DNA of 19,295 nt, from contig CAZMGC010000019.1 of assembly GCA_964565795.1 (NCBI GenBank), forward strand, positions 1-19,295. Reading direction: 5' to 3'. This stretch comes from 2-01-FULL-39-10-A sp964565795 (GTDB lineage: Bacteria > Patescibacteriota > Microgenomatia > Levybacterales > UBA12049). The position numbers were made by a program, and so were the translations under genes. The notes below the pieces were generated by a model. It was not told the origin of the DNA and made no database searches. It worked only from the letters and a program-made list of their open reading frames with translations. Positions 8,420 through 13,954 of this stretch are shown piece by piece. Numbering within the stretch: position 1 is the first letter of the stretch; every line of letters begins with the position of its first letter.

Positions 8420-8470
8420 GTGTGAATCGAGCAAAAATAAAACTTCTTAACACTATTTTACAGTGTCGCG

Positions 8471-8499
8471 TTGACATTTACTCTTCCCTCTTTTATGAT
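8471..8499 (+). promoter_or_regulatory. Near-consensus sigma-70-type promoter of the tat operon
   Basis: TTGACA (8471-8476), a 17-bp spacer and TATGAT (8494-8499) match the bacterial consensus except for one base. The expected start point near 8506 leaves a leader of only ~12 nt before the ATG at 8518, with no Shine-Dalgarno sequence. This placement also decides the start of the first gene, because an in-frame ATG at 8422 lies upstream of the promoter. Confidence 0.8.
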
Positions 8500-8517
8500 A
8501 AATTTACCAAAACTGCT

Positions 8518-8769
8518 ATGCCATTTAATATTGGAGGCCCCGAATTATTCATAATCGTACTCATATTAGTAATGCTCTTTGGAGGAAAAACAATTCATGA
8601 ATGGGCTAAGGGAATTGGAAAAGCCAGTAAAGACGTTAGACTCGTCAAAAAAGAAATTGAGGAAGGGTTTGAGGGAGAAATCATAGAAGAAAAACCACAT
8701 AAAGAAGTTAAGAAATTCGGAAAACTAAAGAATAAACGTGCGAGTAGTTCGGAGGGAGGTGTAAATTAA
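8518..8769 (+). CDS. tatA: Twin-arginine translocase TatA/TatB-family protein (83 aa)
   Basis: TatA/B proteins have one N-terminal membrane helix, a hinge with FG, then an amphipathic helix, and form or regulate the Tat pore with TatC. Here GGPELFIIVLILVMLFGGK (6-24) is the helix and FGG hinge, followed by the amphipathic HEWAKGIGKASKDVRLVKKE (27-46) and a charged tail (47-83). The usual KLPEL after the hinge is replaced by KTIHEW. The longer tail and altered hinge suggest a TatB-like role beside the 47-aa TatA that follows, but TatA and TatB cannot be told apart safely. The ATG at 8518 is chosen because the promoter sits inside the longer reading frame from 8422. The stop overlaps the next ATG by 1 nt (TAATG). 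Confidence 0.88.
   Translation: MPFNIGGPELFIIVLILVMLFGGKTIHEWAKGIGKASKDVRLVKKEIEEGFEGEIIEEKPHKEVKKFGKLKNKRASSSEGGVN
8755..8760 (+). promoter_or_regulatory. Strong Shine-Dalgarno site for the second tatA
   Basis: GGAGGT within GGAGGGAGGTG (8751-8761) lies 8 nt before the ATG at 8769. This contrasts with the first gene of the operon, which has no such site. A second site, AAAGGTGA (8898-8905), lies 6 nt before the tatC ATG at 8912. Confidence 0.75.
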
Positions 8770-8912
8770 TGTTTGGATTAAGTACTGTTGAAATAGCCAT
8801 AATAGCTCTTATAATCCTTCTCCTTTTTGGAGGAAGAAAGCTCCCTGAACTTTTTAGAGGAATTGGAGAGTCTATAAAAGAACTTCGAAAAGGAATTAAA
8901 GGTGACAAATAA
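8769..8912 (+). CDS. tatA: Minimal TatA protein (47 aa)
   Basis: This short gene encodes one membrane helix (roughly 3-20, STVEIAIIALIILLLFGG) followed by the classic hinge FGGRKLPELFRGIGES and an amphipathic helix ending KELRKGIKGDK. It keeps the FG and LPEL signatures missing or altered in the preceding paralogue, so it is the best candidate for the pore-forming TatA. It lacks the acidic tail of longer homologues and is close to the shortest functional TatA length known to me. It overlaps the stop of the upstream gene by 1 nt and its own stop overlaps the tatC ATG by 1 nt (TAATG both times), with a strong Shine-Dalgarno site. It should therefore be cotranslated with both. Confidence 0.92.
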   Translation: MFGLSTVEIAIIALIILLLFGGRKLPELFRGIGESIKELRKGIKGDK

Positions 8913-9640
8913 TGCCTGAAAATACAATTGTTGACGACACGGACACAGCCAAATATTTACCATATTTATATGAGATTCGTCGTCGTCTTTTTTTTACAGC
9001 CTCAATTTTTGTAGTTGCAAGCGTAATTGGATTTATTTTCTACGAAAAGATAATTAAATTTGTCCTCGGTGTATTTCAACTTGACGGTGTTAATATAGTA
9101 TTCACTTCCCCATTCCAATTTATTAATTTGGCAATCCAATCAAGTCTAATTGTGGGTCTAATTGTGGTCTTTCCAATGGTAGTTTATCAATTAATCGCAT
9201 TTATCCGTCCAGCACTCAGTCAGAAAGAATTTAGAAACATATTAGTCTTATTTCCACTTAGCTTAGCCTTATTTATTACAGGATTTAGCTATGGAGTCAT
9301 AATTATGCGCTATACAGTCGCAATTTTTTATGAAAAGTCAGTTCAACTTGATATAGGAAACTTATTAGACGTTAGTGCATTTATTTCTCAAACTTTAATG
9401 ACAGCAATTCTACTTGGTATTGCATTTCAATTTCCGATAATTATTACATTTTTACTTAGAACAAAAATGGTTAATCGTAATTTCTTTGCCAAAAAAAGAA
9501 TAATTTTTTATGCCTCATCTCTACTTTTTGCAACTTTTTTACCTCCTACTGACATACTCTCGCTCGTTTTTCTTTTTGCACCTTTGATTGCTCTTTTTGA
9601 AATAACACTAATATTTAATAGACTCTATAGACACCGATGA
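8912..9640 (+). CDS. tatC: Sec-independent protein translocase TatC (242 aa)
   Basis: TatC is the polytopic receptor that recognises twin-arginine signal peptides and recruits TatA for export of folded proteins. Family landmarks are present: the N-terminal LYEIRRRL (19-26, E21 matching the conserved ELRxR glutamate), TSPFQF (65-70), FPMVVYQLIAFIRPALSQKE (87-106) with E106 at the place of E. coli E103, PPTD (211-214) and LFEI (228-231). About six hydrophobic segments are seen and the length is normal. AAAGGTGA upstream serves as ribosome-binding site, and the ATG overlaps the tatA stop. The TGA stop is embedded in the next gene's start (ATGA), which also shows that TGA is a stop in this organism. 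No protein complete in the window has an obvious RR signal peptide, so substrates lie elsewhere. Confidence 0.96.
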   Translation: MPENTIVDDTDTAKYLPYLYEIRRRLFFTASIFVVASVIGFIFYEKIIKFVLGVFQLDGVNIVFTSPFQFINLAIQSSLIVGLIVVFPMVVYQLIAFIRPALSQKEFRNILVLFPLSLALFITGFSYGVIIMRYTVAIFYEKSVQLDIGNLLDVSAFISQTLMTAILLGIAFQFPIIITFLLRTKMVNRNFFAKKRIIFYASSLLFATFLPPTDILSLVFLFAPLIALFEITLIFNRLYRHR

Positions 9641-10032
9641 TTCATATTCTTCTAGGCGCAATATTGCCTTTCATTCTCTGGCCGATTGAATTAGTTCTTC
9701 CATATCCTTATTTAGTTGAGGAAATAGCAAAGCTAATTATTATTTATCTTATCCTTAACTCAACCTTAAAGCTTAAAGAAAAATTTCAGATTACATTTCT
9801 TTCAGGACTTCTTTTCTCAATTTCTGAAAGCGTAATGTATTTGTTTAATATCACCCAAGTTGGCTCAACTGAAACATTACTTATCAGACTAGCTTTAACA
9901 ATTCCTCTTCATGTTGGAACAATGATTCTAATTTTAATTTTTGGACTTAAAAGAAAAGAGATGTCTATTTTAGGACTATTCTTAACCATGCCTATTCATT
10001 ACTTTTTCAATGTCTTAGTTGGTAGAATTTAA
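9637..10032 (+). CDS. PrsW-like intramembrane protease (131 aa)
   Basis: PrsW-family (M82, CAAX/ABI-related) proteins are polytopic membrane proteases with EExxK, FxxxE and His motifs; B. subtilis PrsW cleaves an anti-sigma factor. Here EEIAK (28-32), FSISE (60-64), an in-membrane H92 (PLHVGT) and HYFFN (121-125) stand in the right order among about four hydrophobic segments. At 131 residues it is shorter than typical family members but keeps all four motif positions. The start overlaps the tatC stop (ATGA), with no Shine-Dalgarno sequence, so it is the last gene of the tat operon. Its 3' end overlaps the opposite-strand SH3b gene by 18 bp. Its substrate is unknown; membrane proteins handled by Tat, or a regulator, are plausible. 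Confidence 0.75.
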   Translation: MIHILLGAILPFILWPIELVLPYPYLVEEIAKLIIIYLILNSTLKLKEKFQITFLSGLLFSISESVMYLFNITQVGSTETLLIRLALTIPLHVGTMILILIFGLKRKEMSILGLFLTMPIHYFFNVLVGRI

Positions 10033-12612
10033 GGAGTTTTCGGTAACATATTTTCCACTTACCCAACCCGTTGAATCATCTAATAAAGTTATATTGAACC
10101 ATCCATTTTCTTCTTCAGACATTGGGAATGTGTCGCCTGGATAAACTTTAGCAATTTCTTCCCCTCCAGGAGTTTTTCTTACATTTAAAAAACCAGTTGG
10201 CGTGTCTTTAACAGTAATCGTTTTCTCAGACTTTTCTTCAAGCGAAATTTCCTCTAACGACTCTTCTTCGAGCAATTCCTTATCTTCATCTTTATTTTCT
10301 TCTTGAGCTTTAGAATTAGATTCCTGTATTGCTGCACCTAATACCTCTACTTGATTACTAGCAATGGTCTCCTGAGTCGCCTGAGGGGTCAAAAAGGCCT
10401 TACTCAGAACTACTCCACCAATTCCACCTATTACTGTTCCGATTGTCAAAACCATAAGCATAGATAACCCTACAGCATACTTTAATTTTGATCCCGGTCT
10501 CTTTACTTTAACTTCTTCTTTTTCTTCTGATACAGATTCTTTCTTTAAGGGTTTATTCTTTTTTTGTGCTTTTTTAGTTATGACTCTCATATAAACAGTT
10601 AGAGATATAAATCCTACCATCACTATGAGTATTAAGCCCCAAACAGCTAATGTCTGAGTTCCACCAACAAATCCGAAAAATGCTCCAGCAGAGCTAGCCT
10701 GAGTTGCCAGATCTTTTAATTTTGCAATTTTCTCCATAGCAGCTTCAAGTTCAATTTGAGCTTCACGATAGCTTCTTATTTTAGTTTCAGGTGTTACATT
10801 TTCATCCATTAGATTCTCAACCTTGTCTAAGGAAACATCTATGTCTGTTTTTAGTGTTACACTTTGCGCAAAAAATGAAGTTTTTTCTAGAGGTTTTGAT
10901 AATTCTTCTGCCTGTTTTCTAAGACTATCAATTTCTGCTTGCTTTATTACCCAAATGTCCTGTGTTCTAATTGAGACTGTTTTTGTTTCACCAGGAGAAA
11001 GCGTATATGTACCCGATACAAATAACTGATTTTTTTCAGTATCATATTTAACCTCAAGTCCTTCATCTGTCTCTATGATGTCTTCTTCTTTTAATTCAGG
11101 TGGTAAATAATATTTAATATCAACATCTTGAGAAATAAGCGATGATGGGTTTGTTGCTAAGGTTTTAAATACTATACTTCCCAATTCGAGCCATGTGTTT
11201 GAAAGTGGTGCTCCAGATTTTTCTGCAAGAAGCTTCTTGTTTGATGAAATTATTCCTAAAACATAATAGCTTTTGTTTTTTAACTCTTTATCGTTAGTAG
11301 CAGAATTTGATAACAGAGTTTTTCTTACACTTGGAATCTTATTTACTTCTACCACCTTCTGCGATATCAAACTTATTTTTTTCTGCTTATCCGAATACTT
11401 AAAAGAACTCCATTTTGCAATGAGTGTTTCTACATCTTTTGCTCTAGCGTCTAAAATTTTTGCTATAGCTTTTGTTTCATTTAATTTGCCGAAAACTGAA
11501 CCACTCGAGCTTTTACTCGATTTAGTCCCAACTGACTCTTCAAGTTGATCTAAAATTCTAACAAGTGCTTTTGCTTTTGATAAAGATACGCTTGTTTTTC
11601 CACTTGACTCTAGACTTTTCTGAAGAGAAGAAGATAAGTCTCTTGCAGATTTAGCCTGTGAATTTACGGTCTTTACACTTTCCCAATCCCAGGATTTAGC
11701 TAAATAATTAATTGATCCAAAAACTGACTTTACTGTTTCTTTATCGTTCTCTCCTCCAAATTTTTTATTAATTTCTTCTACGGAAGTCAAAATTTCATCT
11801 TCAGATAACTTATCCCACCTTAAAACCAAAAGACTACTATTACTATTTATAGACTGGGTATTTTTAGAAAGAACTTCTACTTGCTTTTCGGTTTCTGTAA
11901 TTTTTTTGTTTAGATCAGGAACCTCAACCGCAGTAGTTTCAATGATCGGTTTATTTGCTAATTTATCTACCAAAAGCCTGGTCTGACGAACATTTTCTTT
12001 AATTGTAGCTATATCACTACTATTCGATGATGTGCTAGAAGAACTTTCAACATCTGACTTAGTTGCAATTGAACCACTTGAAAGTCCAGCTCCAGTCAAA
12101 GTTCTAGTTGCAGAATTCCAAATGTCTGCGACTAAATTTCCAAAAGTAGAAAGACTTCTTGAAGAATATGACCAGGTAGCTGCAGCAATTTCATCTGCAG
12201 TTGGTGATGATCCAGATCCAGCAACCTCTTCTTTTACTTCAAAACTTTTATCAAGCGCCATTAACTCCCCTGAAACAGTACATTTTACTTCTGTTCTGTA
12301 AAGACCAAGAGTTGATGGTGCCGTAAATGTATGATAGTACCAGCCGTCATTCTCAGAAGCATGAGTCATCGCTTGGGCATTTAACAAAACTGTTCCGTCG
12401 GGATATCTTGAGGTTATTGTGCAAGTAGCAGAATTCTCAGGGGCATATGAATCAGTATAAACAAATTCTCCAACAGTGCATGATTCGCCAGGAGCACAAA
12501 TTTGAGAATTACCCGAAGCAGCCCATGTGGATTTAGTATACACAAGGGCTGCTAGGGTTATAAGAACTACTGCCAAAATCAATTTAGTTAAAAAAGGGGC
12601 AGCTTTCTTCAT
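10015..12612 (-). CDS. Membrane-anchored surface protein with C-terminal SH3b domain (865 aa)
   Basis: A Sec-type signal peptide or anchor (1-33, no twin Arg) precedes an Ig-like extracytoplasmic region with C39, C45, C64 and C111. Next is a W-rich segment of phage style: DEIAAATWSYSSRSLS (140-155) and DIWNSATRTLTG (163-174). A Ser-rich linker and long helices fill ~200-480. A beta domain (~497-555, YYLPPELKEE then YTLSPGETKTVSIRTQDIW) and another coiled coil (~557-640) follow. Two membrane helices lie at ~652-676 and ~711-740 with a Lys/Glu-rich loop between, then a Glu-rich linker. The SH3b domain is ~798-858 (GFLNVRKTPGG, GWVSGKYV), a fold that often binds cell wall. It lies 5 nt after a tatA gene in a two-gene operon. 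A wall- or surface-sensing scaffold is inferred. Confidence 0.75.
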   Translation of the reverse strand: MKKAAPFLTKLILAVVLITLAALVYTKSTWAASGNSQICAPGESCTVGEFVYTDSYAPENSATCTITSRYPDGTVLLNAQAMTHASENDGWYYHTFTAPSTLGLYRTEVKCTVSGELMALDKSFEVKEEVAGSGSSPTADEIAAATWSYSSRSLSTFGNLVADIWNSATRTLTGAGLSSGSIATKSDVESSSSTSSNSSDIATIKENVRQTRLLVDKLANKPIIETTAVEVPDLNKKITETEKQVEVLSKNTQSINSNSSLLVLRWDKLSEDEILTSVEEINKKFGGENDKETVKSVFGSINYLAKSWDWESVKTVNSQAKSARDLSSSLQKSLESSGKTSVSLSKAKALVRILDQLEESVGTKSSKSSSGSVFGKLNETKAIAKILDARAKDVETLIAKWSSFKYSDKQKKISLISQKVVEVNKIPSVRKTLLSNSATNDKELKNKSYYVLGIISSNKKLLAEKSGAPLSNTWLELGSIVFKTLATNPSSLISQDVDIKYYLPPELKEEDIIETDEGLEVKYDTEKNQLFVSGTYTLSPGETKTVSIRTQDIWVIKQAEIDSLRKQAEELSKPLEKTSFFAQSVTLKTDIDVSLDKVENLMDENVTPETKIRSYREAQIELEAAMEKIAKLKDLATQASSAGAFFGFVGGTQTLAVWGLILIVMVGFISLTVYMRVITKKAQKKNKPLKKESVSEEKEEVKVKRPGSKLKYAVGLSMLMVLTIGTVIGGIGGVVLSKAFLTPQATQETIASNQVEVLGAAIQESNSKAQEENKDEDKELLEEESLEEISLEEKSEKTITVKDTPTGFLNVRKTPGGEEIAKVYPGDTFPMSEEENGWFNITLLDDSTGWVSGKYVTENSLNSTN

Positions 12613-12617
12613 AGGTA

Positions 12618-12764
12618 TTAAACAGTTTCATTGACTGCTTTTCGGAATTCTTTTATTGAGTCCCCCATTCCTCTTGCGAGTTCTGGAAGTTTTTTTCCTC
12701 CGAATAGCACCAATAATACTAATGCGATTACAACTATCTCTGTTGTACCAATGCCGCTTAACAT
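12618..12764 (-). CDS. tatA: Third TatA-family protein (48 aa), paired with the SH3b surface protein
   Basis: The protein has one membrane helix (GIGTTEIVVIALVLLVLFGG, 4-23) followed by the full TatA hinge KKLPELARGMGDS and an amphipathic end IKEFRKAVNETV. It is a complete minimal TatA. The start is fixed by a strong AGGAGG site 12 nt upstream. The next gene, the 865-aa SH3b protein, starts 5 nt after its stop, so the pair forms an operon with no tatC. It may supply extra TatA to the TatC encoded at 8912, or be specialised for one substrate or for membrane stabilisation. It resembles the 47-aa TatA (FGG.KLPEL..G.G.SIKE) more than the 83-aa one, pointing to duplication. Confidence 0.92.
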   Translation of the reverse strand: MLSGIGTTEIVVIALVLLVLFGGKKLPELARGMGDSIKEFRKAVNETV

Positions 12765-12776
12765 ATTAAATACCCA

Positions 12777-12782
12777 CCTCCT
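12777..12782 (-). promoter_or_regulatory. Strong Shine-Dalgarno site for the minus-strand tatA
   Basis: On the minus strand AGGAGG, extended to AGGAGGTGGG, lies 12 nt before the ATG. The transcript therefore has a real leader, unlike the first genes of neighbouring transcripts. Confidence 0.8.
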
Positions 12783-12817
12783 TTCTTTCTTATCTATTCA
12801 TAATTGAATCATAGGAT

Positions 12818-12845
12818 ATTATACCTTGTCAATAGGTATTTTGAA
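12818..12845 (-). promoter_or_regulatory. Probable promoter of the tatA-SH3b operon with palindromic operator
   Basis: On the minus strand TATAAT (12823-12818) is preceded at 16 bp by TTCAAA (12845-12840), giving a leader of roughly 47 nt. A TTGACA (12832-12827) lies between, too close to that TATAAT to serve it but possibly serving TTCAAT 18 bp downstream. The stretch 12821-12839 is a palindrome, ATACCT-N7-AGGTAT, which overlaps the -10 and could be an operator. The CTTATC at 12789-12794 reads as another GATAAG on the minus strand within the leader. Confidence 0.5.
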
Positions 12846-12855
12846 CCCTTTTTTT

Positions 12856-12873
12856 CTTATCATAATCTTATCA
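12856..12873 (-). promoter_or_regulatory. Paired GATAAG-type operator sites, upstream of the tatA-SH3b promoter
   Basis: Read on the minus strand this is TGATAAGATTATGATAAG: two TGATAAG units 11 bp apart, one DNA turn. The inner TAATCTTATC (12863-12872, plus strand) is an exact 10-bp inverted match to 12927-12936 near the divergent gene. It lies just behind the -35 of the minus-strand operon. Confidence 0.5.
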
Positions 12874-12905
12874 AATTATATTAATTAGCCTCATATTTAA
12901 GGGTA

Positions 12906-12934
12906 TTGACATCATGATATGATTACGATAAGAT
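12906..12934 (+). promoter_or_regulatory. Promoter of the Fic-fold regulator gene (leaderless)
   Basis: A perfect TTGACA (12906-12911), a 17-bp spacer and TAAGAT (12929-12934) place the start point at about 12941-12942, exactly the ATG (12942). The AAGGA next to the ATG is too close to act as a normal ribosome-binding site, so a leaderless mRNA is expected. Confidence 0.65.
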
Positions 12935-12936
12935 TA
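12916..12936 (+). promoter_or_regulatory. Paired GATA(T/A)GATTA operator sites over the regulator's -10
   Basis: GATATGATTA (12916-12925) and GATAAGATTA (12927-12936) are direct repeats with an 11-bp period. They mirror, in inverted orientation, the pair at 12856-12873. The second unit covers the -10 TAAGAT, so binding here would block transcription of the regulator itself. Confidence 0.5.
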
Positions 12937-12941
12937 AGGAA

Positions 12942-13880
12942 ATGATTAATATTTCTTACACACAATCTTCCCAACTAGAAGATTCTCTTAAAAGGATTAA
13001 TGCTCTCCATCAAAACATACTTTTATCAGTCATGAGTCCAAAAAATGAACTTCGACTTAGATGGCAAGCAACCATAGAAAGAGTATTCTGGTCACTCTCT
13101 CTTTCAGACAACCCACTCGCCAGAACTGAGGTATCAAAAGTCCTAAGACAGGCTTACCAGAATAAAACAGTCACAGATTTACAAAAAGAAGTACTAGTAT
13201 ATAAAAAGGCTATTGATCACATTAATCAAACTTGGTTAGGATCTCAAAAACCTACGACAATTAAAGATGTAACAACTCTTAACCAAATTCTTTCATCTGG
13301 AAAATTAAATATTAAGTCTGATTCACTCAAGAACTCTCTTGCCTATTTTGAAAACAGCAATGAGCATCCTGTAATTCAAGCGGGCTTAATTCACTATCAA
13401 ATTTATGCCTTATCCCCTTCCAATAGTAGAAATACTCGATTTTCAAGTCTTATTTCCTACCTATTTTTATATAAAGAAGGTTTTGATTGTAGGGGTTTAA
13501 TTGTTCTTGATGAATATTTCAGAAGAAATTTCACAGATTATCAGTTATTGTTAAAACAGGCTGAGGAATCTGGCGCCCAAACGGTTTGGCTTGAATTCTT
13601 CAGTAAAGCCGTAATGACAAGTCTCGAGAAGGCACTAGAAAACATTACAGAGAATAAAGTAAGACCAGAAGTATTAAATATCAACTTTGATTTAAATGAG
13701 AGACAGAAGGACATCCTAAGTCACCTAGAAAACCCAGATGCTACTATTACTAATCGTCAGATTCAAAAGCTTTATAAAATTTCTCAAATCACTGCCTCAC
13801 GCGATCTTGCAAAGCTCGCCTCACTACTTTTAATCTTTAGCCATGGAAAAGGAAGATCAGTCTACTATACTAGAATTTAA
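12942..13880 (+). CDS. Degenerate Fic-fold protein with C-terminal winged HTH (312 aa), likely transcription regulator
   Basis: Fic proteins transfer AMP or other groups using an HPFxxGNGR motif. The Fic core is recognisable at HPVIQAGLIHYQIYAL (142-157), equivalent to the usual helix leading into the motif. The motif itself reads SPSNSRNTR (158-166): the catalytic His is Ser, and Phe, Asp and both Gly are lost, while Pro, Asn and Arg remain. The enzyme activity should be dead. Residues 251-312 form a winged helix-turn-helix (NERQKDIL, ITNRQIQKLYKISQITASRD, wing GKGRSVYYTRI) as at the end of many Fic proteins. The gene diverges from the tatA-SH3b operon across a 177-bp region with paired operator-like repeats, one over its own -10. 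Autoregulation and control of that operon are inferred. Confidence 0.7.
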   Translation: MINISYTQSSQLEDSLKRINALHQNILLSVMSPKNELRLRWQATIERVFWSLSLSDNPLARTEVSKVLRQAYQNKTVTDLQKEVLVYKKAIDHINQTWLGSQKPTTIKDVTTLNQILSSGKLNIKSDSLKNSLAYFENSNEHPVIQAGLIHYQIYALSPSNSRNTRFSSLISYLFLYKEGFDCRGLIVLDEYFRRNFTDYQLLLKQAEESGAQTVWLEFFSKAVMTSLEKALENITENKVRPEVLNINFDLNERQKDILSHLENPDATITNRQIQKLYKISQITASRDLAKLASLLLIFSHGKGRSVYYTRI

Positions 13881-13954
13881 TGTTGGATTTTAAGTTATTC
13901 AAAATAGATCATAATGTTAATTAATAAATCAAAAGATCACAGGATTTGTTAGTA

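Noticed and set aside
8422..8517. 32-residue N-terminal extension of the first tatA
   Set aside because: The near-consensus promoter (8471-8499) lies inside it, and TatA proteins begin directly with the membrane helix as from 8518.
9638..9640. Possible recoding of TGA as Gly, as in Gracilibacteria/SR1
   Set aside because: TGA ends tatC exactly at the family's normal length and overlaps the next start (ATGA); long frames do not use in-frame TGA.
10015..12612. The 865-aa protein as a Tat substrate because of its tatA neighbour
   Set aside because: Its N-terminus has KK but no twin-Arg consensus; a Sec signal or anchor fits better.
13881..13954. Terminator between the convergent Fic-like and hydrolase genes
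   Set aside because: Only A+T-rich sequence with a short TTAATTAA palindrome; no stem plus T tract on either strand.
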